Origin: Akkermansiaceae bacterium UBA7331
GTDB lineage: Bacteria > Verrucomicrobiota > Verrucomicrobiia > Verrucomicrobiales > Akkermansiaceae
Assembly (NCBI GenBank): GCA_002471255.1
Contig: DKPP01000001.1
Location: 1-64,000 of the forward strand
DNA length: 64,000 bases
Direction: 5' to 3'
Shown one piece after another: positions 26,902 through 35,948 of this stretch. The stretch's first letter is position 1, and each line of letters begins with the position of its first letter. The notes under the pieces were generated by a model. That model worked only from the letters and a program-made list of their open reading frames with translations. It was not told where the DNA came from and did not search any database. The position numbers and the translations under genes were made by a program.

Positions 26902-26977
26902 TGGCATCGCGTACGGGACTCGAACCCGTGTTGCCCGCGTGAAAGGCGGGAGTCCTGGACCGCTAGACGAACGCGAC
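26902..26977 (-). tRNA. tRNA-Glu (anticodon TTC)
   Basis: Minus strand: acceptor GTCGCGT (26971-26977) pairs with ACGCGAT (26906-26912) including one G-T pair, discriminator G, encoded CCA (26902-26904). Anticodon arm CCGCCTTTCACGCGG gives TTC; T-arm ACGGGTTCGAGTCCCGT. Confidence 0.96.
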
Positions 26978-27082
26978 ATTTTCGTTTGTTTTGCGGAGTC
27001 GTAAATGACTGCGCGGCTATTAAACACGAAAACGAATATGCTTGCAAGCTTTTTTTAGCAAAAAGAATGATTTTTTTGAAAT

Positions 27083-27559
27083 TTATGATTTTTTTGCATC
27101 TTCCGCTACCTTTTTAGTGCCTTCAGAAATCGCTTTTTTGATCTCTCTGCTTAGTTTTTTTGGATCTTTCTTATGATCTTCGTAGAGGGCGTTGAAGACA
27201 ATTGAGCCATCACAAGGATTTACTATGACTAAGTGAGGAGTGTATCTGCTTATTATAAATGCGGCTTTTACTTCTTTGGGGCAAAAGGTTTCCCGTGTTT
27301 TGTCTTTGGAAGATATTTCGATAATGGTGCATTTTTTACCTATAATCTTGAGAAAGTCTTCCAATGCCTCGTCTGCGAAAGAGCAGGTGGATTTAGGATT
27401 GTGGAGGATATAAGCGACGAGTTTTTTATCTTTGATGGCTTTTGCTACGGCTTGGTCGTTTTCTTTTATAGGAAAGCTTCCTTTCGGTAGAGCTACTGCA
27501 CCAAAGCTAGTTTGGGCGATGAGGGAGCTGAGTAAACAAATATAAGTAAGTGTTTTCAT
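27083..27559 (-). CDS. Small secreted protein, possibly thioredoxin-like fold without CxxC
   Basis: Start ATG 27559 gives signal peptide MKTLTYICLLSSLIAQTSFGA; the longer frame from 27595 adds 12 unlikely residues. The mature 138 residues contain a beta-alpha-beta pattern (KLVAYILHNPKSTCSFADE, CTIIEIS, TPHLVIVNPCDGSIVF) reminiscent of thioredoxin folds, including a TP before a strand like the cis-Pro. It has a single Cys at the active-site position, so no redox motif. It ends in a Lys-rich tail. The assignment is weak and the function unknown. It sits beside the AT-rich gap. Confidence 0.65.
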   Translation of the reverse strand: MKTLTYICLLSSLIAQTSFGAVALPKGSFPIKENDQAVAKAIKDKKLVAYILHNPKSTCSFADEALEDFLKIIGKKCTIIEISSKDKTRETFCPKEVKAAFIISRYTPHLVIVNPCDGSIVFNALYEDHKKDPKKLSREIKKAISEGTKKVAEDAKKS

Positions 27560-28392
27560 TGTTAGCAGTTTGATTAGGATGCAGGTTTTTGTCAATTTCT
27601 AATAATGTCTCTGTATGAGAGATCTGTTTGAGATAATAAATTATTGCAATACTGATGAAAATTGACGTAGTTTGTTTATTGCTATTTCGAAACTTGTTTG
27701 ATTTTGATGAAGCTACTTAATAACATATTCTGATATTGATTTATACAAATGTGAATTATTTTTTTTTGATGTTATCGTGTTTTATAGGGTTTTTTATTAT
27801 TTTATGGTTGAAGTATTAAATATAATAATATTTTAAAATATTGATATTATTTGTTTGTTTTTTTGTAATGAATGTTAATGTGACTTTTTTTGAGCATTTT
27901 AGACAACTCTTATCTGTTTGCTTTGTAGTGATATTGTTTTGGTATGTCGTTGATCTATGATTATGAGAGAAATGTAAAAATTTTGGTTCTGTTTTTATTT
28001 GAAAGTGCCATTATACGGTGCGATTGGTGTTTTATTTGTTAATTGCTTTCCCCGTTTTTTGTATAAAAATAATCAAAATATGCTAATAGTAACAGATATA
28101 CGATTATTTCTAGCTGTCTCGAAAAAAGGAACCTGAAAGATAGTTCTATGATTTAATAGACATAAGGTGTAGATGCTCGGTCTTTTATAGATGTTTTGAC
28201 GAATTTTGTGATATCAAATAGATGCGTTTTGCCGTTTAAAAACGTTTTGTTGTATTAATTTTAGATCAAATATGATTTTAAATTTTATTTTTATTGTAAT
28301 ACTGTGAATGTGTCAATTGTTTTTATGATTTTTTGAAAAAATAGAAAAATATGTGATTTTTTTGCGAGAAAATATTTAAATTTGAGGCCAAC
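27560..28392. other. AT-rich gene-free stretch upstream of the GH20 gene
   Basis: About 830 nt with no convincing reading frame, tRNA, terminator or repeat. Hand counts on two 60-nt lines gave 28% (27661-27720) and 20% GC (27841-27900), well below neighbouring genes, and the + strand is strikingly T-rich. The right end carries the GH20 promoter. It could be a decayed gene, a regulatory region or an RNA gene; nothing decides. Confidence 0.6.
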
Positions 28393-28420
28393 TTGACTTA
28401 CAAGATAAATGCATTATATT
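28393..28420 (+). promoter_or_regulatory. Promoter of the GH20 hexosaminidase gene
   Basis: TTGACT (28393-28398), 16-nt spacer, TATATT (28415-28420); ATGs follow at 28424 and 28427 (3 and 6 nt). An ATG at 28409 lies inside the promoter and cannot be the start of this transcript. Confidence 0.6.
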
Positions 28421-28426
28421 TCAATG

Positions 28427-30616
28427 ATGCGTTTTTTATTACTATCATTACTTTTAGGTACGACTTGCCTGTTTGCCGCAGAGACGAGTACTAAGTATCC
28501 ATCTAATGGGCCGAACTACGCACGTTTTTCAGTGGCTGAACCACCATTAGTGCCGATGCCACAAGATGTGCAATGGTTGCAACGCTCAGTGGCTGTCAAG
28601 CAAGCGCGACTTGCTGTGGTAGGAAAAATTCACGATAAAGCACAAATGGACTTTATTATGAAGGAATTGTCCTCTTTTCTAAAAAACCATGAGGTGACTA
28701 TCAATGAGAAAGCTCCATTTTCCATTACTTTTAAAATCGGTAATGTAGATTTGCCTGAAAATGCGCAAGCAACTTGGCAGAAAGATGAATCCTATAAACT
28801 TAGCGCTAATAATAAGGGTGTAGTGATTACAGCTCCTTCAACAAAAGGTTTTTATTACGGTTACCAAACGCTTAGACAGTTGATGCAACGTAAGGGTGGT
28901 GCTACCGGTATTGCTCTTTGTAATATTACCGATTGGCCTGATATGCAAATTCGTGGATTCATGAATGATGTGGGTCGCAATTTTATGCCCATGGAGTTAA
29001 TTGGTGAAGTAGTAGATGCGATGTCTACTTTTAAGATGAATGTTTATCATTTCCATTGCACCGAGCGTGAAGGATGGAGACTTGAAAGTAAGATATTCCC
29101 TGAATTGACCGATGCTTCCACGATGACTCGTATGCCGGGTAAATTTTACACCCAAGATGATTTTAAAAAACTTGTCGAAGCTTGTAGAGTACGCAATATC
29201 ATGGTGATACCTGAGCTTGATATGCCTGGGCATTCGGACGCTTTTAGAAAAGCCTTAAAAATCGATAAGATGAGCGATGAAAAAGCTACCGAAGCTTTAG
29301 AGAAACTCATAGCGGAAATTGCTTCACTTGTTCCCAAAGAGCAAATGCCATATATTCATGTTGGTACGGATGAAGTGAAAGCTCATGAAAAAGTCGATGA
29401 AGAAATTTTGTATCGCTATTATGGAGCGGTCGAAAAGGCAGGAAGAACGCCGATCTGTTGGCATAAAGGTTTAAAACCTAAGGAATATAAGGGAGCTATT
29501 GAGCAAATATGGACAGAAAGAACTCTGTATAAGCCAAGTAAAGGTGGCCGTTATATTGATTCTCATGAAACTTACGTAAATCACCTAGATCCGTTCCAAG
29601 CTGCTCAAACTTTGTACTTCCGTCGTCCTTGTCCGTACAAGTTTGCTGAAGGTTTAGGATTTATTTTATGCTCATGGCCTGATTTACCAATTGAAGATCC
29701 ACGTAATCAAGTGTTGCAAACACCTGTTTACCAATCAATGGCGTTTGTTTCCGAACCATTGTGGAATAACCCTCACCCACAATATGATGGGGAACAAAAT
29801 AAAGATCCTTTCTGTCTGAAAGATCCGTACGCACCTTATTTTAACTGCTTGCCTCCTGTAGGTGATCCTTTATTGGAGAAGTTTAAACAATACGAAGATA
29901 GAGTGCTTGCTATTCGTGACCGCTTCCTTTGGGATAAAGAATTTACCTATGTGAGACAATCCGACATTGTGTGGAAAGTGATAGGCCCATTCCCTAACAA
30001 TGGTGATACTGCTATGGAATTTCCTGTGGAAGAGATTGCTAAAACAGGTAAAGTTGAGCCAAATTATCAATTTGATGGACAAGAATATGCATGGGATGAA
30101 AGAGAGTTTCCCGGTGGTACGATTGTGTATATGCATTATGCCGGTACACCAACTCTCTTCAGTGGCGGTAAATGGCCAAGTAAGCCGAAATTGGAACAAA
30201 CATTTTATGCGTTAGGGTATATTTATTCTCCTAAAGCTCAAGAAGTGCCATTCTGGATCGGTGCACAAACATTTGCTACTTCAGCTTGGGCTGGTGGTCC
30301 TGCAGGTATTGAAGGTGAGTGGCATAATTCCAAGGCTAGATTTTGGGTGAATGGTAAGTTGATCCCTGCTCCGGAATGGAAAAAGCCTAAAAATAACGGA
30401 GCAATGGTAGATGAAGGCTATCATTTCCGTGAGCCGACGATGATTAGCTTAAAAAAGGGTTGGAATCAAGTACTTGTGAAGAGTCCCGGTAGTTCTCGCC
30501 GTTGGATGTTCACCTTTGCACCTATCCTTCCTGATAAAAAATTGCCTATGGGGCAAAATGTTAAAGAATACCCCGGGTTGCGTTTCGCTACGAATCCCGG
30601 GAAGGCTAAAAAATAG
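28427..30616 (+). CDS. GH20 beta-N-acetylhexosaminidase, exported
   Basis: Substrate-assisted retaining hydrolase removing terminal beta-GlcNAc/GalNAc. Start ATG 28427 (28424 also possible) gives signal peptide MRFLLLSLLLGTTCLFA. N-terminal GH20b-type domain, then TIM barrel: RGFMNDVGRNFMP, FHCTEREGWRLE, VIPELDMPGHSDA, and the catalytic Asp-Glu pair in HVGTDEV (Asp315-Glu316 from this start). The barrel is followed by about 200 residues (from about 520) not usual for GH20, with beta-rich, Trp-rich text (KVIGPFPNNGD, FWVNGKLIPAPEW), perhaps a carbohydrate-binding beta-sandwich. Mucin or chitobiose-type targets are inferred. A terminator follows. Confidence 0.93.
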   Translation: MRFLLLSLLLGTTCLFAAETSTKYPSNGPNYARFSVAEPPLVPMPQDVQWLQRSVAVKQARLAVVGKIHDKAQMDFIMKELSSFLKNHEVTINEKAPFSITFKIGNVDLPENAQATWQKDESYKLSANNKGVVITAPSTKGFYYGYQTLRQLMQRKGGATGIALCNITDWPDMQIRGFMNDVGRNFMPMELIGEVVDAMSTFKMNVYHFHCTEREGWRLESKIFPELTDASTMTRMPGKFYTQDDFKKLVEACRVRNIMVIPELDMPGHSDAFRKALKIDKMSDEKATEALEKLIAEIASLVPKEQMPYIHVGTDEVKAHEKVDEEILYRYYGAVEKAGRTPICWHKGLKPKEYKGAIEQIWTERTLYKPSKGGRYIDSHETYVNHLDPFQAAQTLYFRRPCPYKFAEGLGFILCSWPDLPIEDPRNQVLQTPVYQSMAFVSEPLWNNPHPQYDGEQNKDPFCLKDPYAPYFNCLPPVGDPLLEKFKQYEDRVLAIRDRFLWDKEFTYVRQSDIVWKVIGPFPNNGDTAMEFPVEEIAKTGKVEPNYQFDGQEYAWDEREFPGGTIVYMHYAGTPTLFSGGKWPSKPKLEQTFYALGYIYSPKAQEVPFWIGAQTFATSAWAGGPAGIEGEWHNSKARFWVNGKLIPAPEWKKPKNNGAMVDEGYHFREPTMISLKKGWNQVLVKSPGSSRRWMFTFAPILPDKKLPMGQNVKEYPGLRFATNPGKAKK

Positions 30617-30647
30617 TTTATTCAATACATTTTGATGGTTTTCAAAG

Positions 30648-30687
30648 CTTTGCCGTATAACACGTTGTTATATGGCAAAGTTTTTTT
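30648..30687 (+). terminator. Terminator of the GH20 gene
   Basis: CTTTGCC...GGCAAAG stem extended by GTATAAC/GTTATAT pairing, then seven T. Confidence 0.85.
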
Positions 30688-30802
30688 ATGAGCAAGGGAT
30701 GCATTTGCCTCATTGGATGCTTAATATCAAATGTGCTCTTTGAATTTGTCACAAAGTGATTTGTGAATTGATTTCTTAGTTTGCGCATGATGAAATGTTT
30801 GC

Positions 30803-32140
30803 ATGAATCAATTGGATCAATTAGCTGCTTTATTGCGCTTCCCAAGTATCTCAGCTCAGGCTGAACATGCCGCGGATGTAAGCGAATGTGCAGACTGGCT
30901 CGTAGATAAATTATCCGGCATGGGATTGGATGTTAATGTTAAGAAGTATAGTACACCTAAACATCCAATCGTAGTTGCTAAAAGCGAAAAAATTGAAGGT
31001 AAACCTACTGTTCTAATATACGGTCACTATGATGTGCAACCTGTCGATCCTATTGAATTGTGGACATCCGCACCTTTTGAACCTGAAATCCGAGATGGTA
31101 AAATTTTTGCTCGTGGGGCTACGGATAACAAAGGTCAATTTTTTGCACACATTCTTGGTGTTGAGGCTCTATTAAAAGAAAATGCAGGGCAATTGCCGGT
31201 AAATGTCATCTTTTTACTTGAAGGTGAAGAAGAGATCGGAAGTGGTAGCTTGTACGGCTTCATGAAAGAGCATAAAGAGGAATTAGCCTGTGATGTGATT
31301 TTGGTGTCCGATACCGGTATGGCCGGAATGGATGCACCGACCTTCTCATATGGTTTACGTGGAATGGCTTGTGCTGAAATCTTTGTGAAAGGTCCATCTG
31401 CCGATTTGCATTCCGGCTCCTTTGGTGGTGCTGTGAAAAATCCTATCACCGCTTTGTGTGAACTGGTTAATAGTTTCCATGATGAGCATGGTAAAGTAGC
31501 TGTAGCAGGTTTTTATGATGATGTAGCTCCAATTGCCGCATGGGAAAAAAGTATGTGGTCAACTGTTCCGGGTATGAGTGCCAAAGATTTGGAAGAATTA
31601 ACCGGAGCCAAGGAAGTAGTTACGGAAGATGGATTTACCGCAGCGGAGTGCATTTATGCTCGTCCTACCCTTGAAATTAATGGCATGGGTGGTGGCTATC
31701 AAGGTGAAGGCAGTAAAACGATCATTCCAAGTAATGCGTTTGCCAAAATTTCATGCCGATTAGTACCTAATCAAAATCCTGACGTTATTATGGGCTTATT
31801 AAAAGCTCATGTTGAAAAGCATGCTCCGAAGGGCGTAGAAGTGAAGTTCGTACCGGGACATACCGGTGATGCCTATGCTTGTGACCCTCATTCCGAATAC
31901 GGTCAAGCTGCCCAGCAAGCTCTTGAAGCTGTTTTTGGCAATAAACCGGTGTTGATTCGTGAAGGTGGGAGCATCCCTATCATTGCGGAAATGAAGAAGG
32001 TTTTGGGAGCCGACGCCATGATGCTTGGTATGGGCTTACCTGATGCTAGAATTCATTCCCCAAATGAAAACTTTTCTGTCGAGTTGTTCTTAAAGGGTAT
32101 TGAATTGAGCCAATCTCTATTAAGAAGATTAGGACAATAA
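30803..32140 (+). CDS. M20-family metallopeptidase (dipeptidase, CNDP-like)
   Basis: Di-zinc amidohydrolase cleaving dipeptides or short peptides in the cytosol. First metal motif GHYDVQPVDP (His75, Asp77), bridging Asp108 (RGATDNKG), catalytic Glu142 and metal Glu143 (GEEEIGS), and a late His in ARIHSPNE. LHSGSFGGAVKNP is typical of the CNDP/M20A branch with a dimerisation insert. 445 aa, normal. No signal peptide. It is 21 nt before the ABC ATPase gene, so co-transcription is likely. Confidence 0.9.
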   Translation: MNQLDQLAALLRFPSISAQAEHAADVSECADWLVDKLSGMGLDVNVKKYSTPKHPIVVAKSEKIEGKPTVLIYGHYDVQPVDPIELWTSAPFEPEIRDGKIFARGATDNKGQFFAHILGVEALLKENAGQLPVNVIFLLEGEEEIGSGSLYGFMKEHKEELACDVILVSDTGMAGMDAPTFSYGLRGMACAEIFVKGPSADLHSGSFGGAVKNPITALCELVNSFHDEHGKVAVAGFYDDVAPIAAWEKSMWSTVPGMSAKDLEELTGAKEVVTEDGFTAAECIYARPTLEINGMGGGYQGEGSKTIIPSNAFAKISCRLVPNQNPDVIMGLLKAHVEKHAPKGVEVKFVPGHTGDAYACDPHSEYGQAAQQALEAVFGNKPVLIREGGSIPIIAEMKKVLGADAMMLGMGLPDARIHSPNENFSVELFLKGIELSQSLLRRLGQ

Positions 32141-32161
32141 ATTGTTACAAGGAGAGCTAAA

Positions 32162-33031
32162 ATGAGTGAAGAATTTGCAGCTAAGATAGTTGATTTACAT
32201 AAAACGTTTCCCAGTCAATGGGGGAAGGGTGGTGTTCATGCTGTACAAGGTGTAAGTATGGAGATTAAGCCCGGTGAAGTTTATGGTTTAATCGGCCCCA
32301 ATGGTTCCGGCAAATCTACACTGATGAAGGCTCTCCTTGGTTTAGTACAGCCGACAAGTGGGCAATGTTATATTTACGGTAAGAAAAGCACATCACCGGA
32401 GAGTCGGGTAGATGTGGGATTCTTACCGGAAAACCCTTATTTTTACAAATTTCTGACCGGAGCTGAAACGGTCGCTTTTTATGGTAAGCTTTGTGGCTTG
32501 CGAGGTAAGGAGCTAAAAGAGAAAGTAACAGAATTACTAAACTTAGTAGGATTATCAGATGCTGCAGATAGACGACTAGGTGGGTATTCCAAGGGTATGC
32601 TTCAACGAATTGGGCTTGCTCAGGCACTAGTTCAGAAACCTAGATTTTTAGTTTTGGACGAACCTACTGCCGGCGTTGATCCATTAGGTGCACGTGATAT
32701 TAAAGATATTATCGAAAACCTCAAAGAATCCGGAATGACTGTGTTCCTATGTTCCCATTTATTGGAACAAGTGCAGGAAGTCTGTGATCGGGTTGGTATT
32801 ATTTTTAAAGGTATTTTGATCGCGGAAGGTACGGTAGCTGAATTAACCAGAGATGCCGAAAAAGCTCAGATTGTTTTAGAAGAGGCTTCTCCGGAATTGC
32901 TTAAGCATTTAGAAGAAATCGTAAAAGAAGATGGTCATGCCAAATGGCTTGAATTATCTCATCCTCAAAAGAGTTTAGAAAGCGTGTTCTTGAAGTGTTT
33001 ATTGGATTGGAAGAGTAAGCATCAAAGCTGA
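32162..33031 (+). CDS. ABC transporter ATP-binding protein (ABC-2 type)
   Basis: Nucleotide-binding subunit of an exporter of the NatA/GldA/drug type. Walker A GPNGSGKST, signature LGGYSKGMLQR (variant of LSGGQ), Walker B FLVLDEPTAGVDP, H-loop CSHLLEQ. The C-terminal about 80 residues form the usual ABC-2 extension (AELTRDAEKAQIVLEE). It has one of the few recognisable Shine-Dalgarno sequences in the window (AAGGAGAG, 6 nt before ATG), fitting an internal operon position. No permease gene is adjacent: the next gene is folate-related. Confidence 0.93.
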   Translation: MSEEFAAKIVDLHKTFPSQWGKGGVHAVQGVSMEIKPGEVYGLIGPNGSGKSTLMKALLGLVQPTSGQCYIYGKKSTSPESRVDVGFLPENPYFYKFLTGAETVAFYGKLCGLRGKELKEKVTELLNLVGLSDAADRRLGGYSKGMLQRIGLAQALVQKPRFLVLDEPTAGVDPLGARDIKDIIENLKESGMTVFLCSHLLEQVQEVCDRVGIIFKGILIAEGTVAELTRDAEKAQIVLEEASPELLKHLEEIVKEDGHAKWLELSHPQKSLESVFLKCLLDWKSKHQS

Positions 33032-33032
33032 T

Positions 33033-33581
33033 ATGGTTGATATTAAAAGCCAAAAGAACATCATTCGTGCTGAGGTTAAAGCTCGTTTAGCTTTAATAAC
33101 GGAAAGCTCGAAAAATGAACAATCTCATCTTATTGTTGAAAAACTCAGAGAATTGATTGATGATAAAGGACTCTCAAAAGTTGCTTTATTTGCCGCAATG
33201 GCACATGAAGTCGATTTGTTACCTTTAGTTCATTTGATGCCTGATGTGGATTTTTATTTTCCGATTTGCCTTAAAAAACGCCAATTAGAATTTAGATTGG
33301 TTCGCTCAATGGATGATTTTCATCTGTCCTTGTTTGGTATTAGAGAACCGGTTGCATCGTGTGAGTCAATTTCCGCAAATGATTTGGATATGGTCGTAGT
33401 ACCTGCCTGCGCTTATACAAACGATGGAAAAAGGCTAGGTTACGGTGGTGGATATTATGATACTCTCATGTCTCAAAACGCCAATCCATATTATGTAGGG
33501 GTATGCTTGAGAGAGCAGATATGTGAGCAATTACCTACTGAGGATCACGATCTGATCTTACAAAGGCTTATTACTACTTAA
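33033..33581 (+). CDS. 5-formyltetrahydrofolate cyclo-ligase
   Basis: Converts 5-formyl-THF to 5,10-methenyl-THF with ATP. Signature RLGYGGGYYD in the C-terminal half; the N-terminal basic helix KNIIRAEVKARL and a substrate segment VDFYFPICLK fit. 182 aa, standard length. Its ATG follows the stop of the ABC ATPase gene with one nucleotide between, so it is translationally coupled. The 3' end overlaps the convergent GTPase gene by 8 nt. Confidence 0.92.
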   Translation: MVDIKSQKNIIRAEVKARLALITESSKNEQSHLIVEKLRELIDDKGLSKVALFAAMAHEVDLLPLVHLMPDVDFYFPICLKKRQLEFRLVRSMDDFHLSLFGIREPVASCESISANDLDMVVVPACAYTNDGKRLGYGGGYYDTLMSQNANPYYVGVCLREQICEQLPTEDHDLILQRLITT

Positions 33582-35235
33582 ACGTGCGCATTAATGCAGA
33601 AATCTGAAAATACAGATTATTATTACGTTTCAATAAGGGCGCCAGGTGCTCGTTACCTATGGCCAATTGTCCTTTGATGTTTTTGTACATCATTCTATAG
33701 TCAGTCAACCCGCTAATCATATTGATCTGGATCGGTTCTGCTAGTTGATGGGCGATAATAGGCTTACTTTTATGTAAACTCTTGATGATGCGCTTTGATG
33801 CGCGATGTCTTGCCCATAATAAACTGATGGAGCTTATAGCCCATATACCTAAGGCTAAAGAGACGAAGAAAAATGCCGCGTGTTGTTCATCAAGTTGACC
33901 AAAAATACCGGCAATAATCATCAAAAGGAATACGATCATAAGCTGCAATGTCTGCATCCTTTTTTGTTCCTTGAATAACGAAGATATCATTTTCTTAATA
34001 CGAAGTTTTTGAATAGGTTTATATGTTGATTTGCCTAATCTATCTTGGTATTTAAGAAAAGATTTATGAAGAGATTCTCGGTCAAAATCGCCAATGTCGC
34101 ATTGTAATTGTTCTTTGATTCGAGGCCTCACTTGATTCCAATGTCCCTCGCAAGCAATAAGTAATTCTTTGGAAAAGCGTTCGAAATGATATTCGATCCG
34201 TTGTCTGACAAGCTCAAAAAACCAATCGTTGATAACTGGCGTTAATCGATGTAAAATCATCGTACGCCGAGGGGAAAGGAAGGAGCCGAATTGTCTGGAT
34301 ACTTTCTTTCCTAAACGAGGGATCAGTCCCGCAAATTCATCCGTATAAAGGCCCACGCTTTCCTGTACTTGTCGTTCAATCTGTTTTTGCAAGTTATCGA
34401 TTTCTCGATCAATCCCGACCATGAAACCGGCGTCCAAATGTGCTAGTCGGTTTTGGTTTTGGAGTATATTTTGCTGTTTATGAACAAGTTTGTTGCTCTC
34501 TTCGATCAATTGAAGAGTATAGCCCTTTTCGTTGCTACTATTGATTAAAATTTCTTGTATGAAACTTTCAAGCGTTGCTAAAGATTGAGAAGAATCTACG
34601 CTATCGCCCGAAATATGAAAAAGCGGTAGTTGAATTCCTAATAGAGCTTTTGATTTTAATCGAATCCCATTTTTTAGAATGATCAATTGATCTTGTGAAA
34701 TTTGATCTGTATGTGTAATGATTAAAACCAATTTTGATAGAAGTTTTTCATCAAAAGTCTGAATATAATTCCATAAATCATCTTGATTTTCTTCAATAGA
34801 AGAAATGATTCCTAAGATAACATCAGATTTGGGAATAATATGTTTGAGTCGTTGTATGGCGTTGGGTTTTTCCAAACCTATAGTGTCCCAAAATTCCAAA
34901 TTAATCAGAATATCCGCAGGAAAAAACTTGGATTCTATCCATTCATGTGTGTGTGGCTCAGGTGTCGGTTCAAATTGCCAACGGGTAAGAGTTGGTTTGC
35001 CGTCGGTTGTAGTGCAAAAGGGTTCGTGAGCTAATGCATTTAACGTCGAAGATTTTCCTGAGCCTGTTTTTCCAATAACTGTTAGGATTTGAGGTAATGA
35101 GGAGGTGATTAACAAATCTTCTAATTCAGCCTGACCCTCAAAATTGTGATCAGGCAATTGTTCGGAAAAGGTGAGAATGCTTTCAGCAATATTTCTCACC
35201 TGATGCGAAATTAGAATTTTTCCCCCAAGAATCAT
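33574..35235 (-). CDS. Dynamin-like membrane GTPase
   Basis: 553-residue GTPase with G1 GKTGSGKSS (55-63), G3 WDTIG (116-120) and G4 HTD (175-177, where NKxD/TKxD is usual). Long helical stalk follows (HKQQNILQNQNRLAHLDA, QIERQVQESVG). A paired hydrophobic hairpin at about 428-475 (LMIVFLLMIIAGIFG, FFFVSLALGIWAISS) inserts in the membrane. This layout matches bacterial dynamin-like/YjdA-type proteins that remodel or repair membranes. The role is inferred from architecture only. It may be co-transcribed from yggS upstream (11-nt gap). Confidence 0.8.
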   Translation of the reverse strand: MILGGKILISHQVRNIAESILTFSEQLPDHNFEGQAELEDLLITSSLPQILTVIGKTGSGKSSTLNALAHEPFCTTTDGKPTLTRWQFEPTPEPHTHEWIESKFFPADILINLEFWDTIGLEKPNAIQRLKHIIPKSDVILGIISSIEENQDDLWNYIQTFDEKLLSKLVLIITHTDQISQDQLIILKNGIRLKSKALLGIQLPLFHISGDSVDSSQSLATLESFIQEILINSSNEKGYTLQLIEESNKLVHKQQNILQNQNRLAHLDAGFMVGIDREIDNLQKQIERQVQESVGLYTDEFAGLIPRLGKKVSRQFGSFLSPRRTMILHRLTPVINDWFFELVRQRIEYHFERFSKELLIACEGHWNQVRPRIKEQLQCDIGDFDRESLHKSFLKYQDRLGKSTYKPIQKLRIKKMISSLFKEQKRMQTLQLMIVFLLMIIAGIFGQLDEQHAAFFFVSLALGIWAISSISLLWARHRASKRIIKSLHKSKPIIAHQLAEPIQINMISGLTDYRMMYKNIKGQLAIGNEHLAPLLKRNNNLYFQISALMRTFK

Positions 35236-35246
35236 GTTATCGGTTA

Positions 35247-35936
35247 TTAATGTGAATAATCGCGGTTGCCAAAGATGGCTGATCCCACTCGAACCAAAGT
35301 GGCACCTTCTTCGACGGCGATTTCAAAATCATGGCTCATACCCATAGAAAGTTCCGGCAATTGCACTCCCGAGACATTGGTAAGTTCATCACGAAGTGCA
35401 ACTAATTGCTTAAAATAGGGGCGGGAATCTTCCGCTAAATCGGACGGTGGAGGAATACACATCAAACCGTCAATTTTCAAATGTGATAATTGAAGAAGTT
35501 CATTCCATTCGGATTTAAGATCTTCTATTGAAAAACCAAATTTACTGTCTTCGTCACCAACGTTGACTTCTAAAAGAATATGAGGAGTTTTGCCAAGTTC
35601 TTGAGCTATGCCATTCATATATGTGGCAAGCTTTAATGAATCTACCGCATGGATAAGATCAAAATTTTCGATAGCTTTTCGAGCTTTGTTTCTCTGCAAT
35701 GGACCTATTAAATGCCAAATGATTTCGGTAGGTAAAGCTTCTTTCTTGGATAATCCCTCCTGCACTTTGTTTTCGCCAAAAACTTTTTGCCCGCATTCAT
35801 AACATTCTAATACGTCTTGGGCCGGAAATGTTTTACTTACGGCAATGAGTTTGGCACTACCGGGTGGGCGACCCACTCGTTTTTCAGCGTCTTGGATGCG
35901 TGTAAGAATATCGGAAAGTTGTGATTGAATCGACAT
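35247..35936 (-). CDS. yggS: YggS-family PLP homeostasis protein
   Basis: PLP-binding TIM-barrel protein (alanine racemase fold without the second domain) that controls free PLP. PLP Lys35 in AVSKTFP; FGENKVQE and WHLIGPLQRNKAR are family signatures; SMGMSHDFEIAVEEGATLVRVGSAIFG closes the barrel. 229 aa. Lies between yqgE and the GTPase in one direction with gaps of about 12 nt. Confidence 0.95.
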   Translation of the reverse strand: MSIQSQLSDILTRIQDAEKRVGRPPGSAKLIAVSKTFPAQDVLECYECGQKVFGENKVQEGLSKKEALPTEIIWHLIGPLQRNKARKAIENFDLIHAVDSLKLATYMNGIAQELGKTPHILLEVNVGDEDSKFGFSIEDLKSEWNELLQLSHLKIDGLMCIPPPSDLAEDSRPYFKQLVALRDELTNVSGVQLPELSMGMSHDFEIAVEEGATLVRVGSAIFGNRDYSH

Positions 35937-35948
35937 AATGGTGAAAAC

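Noticed and set aside
28409..28423. ATG at 28409 as the start of the GH20 protein
   Set aside because: It lies between the -35 and -10 of the predicted promoter and would put five extra residues before a clean signal peptide.
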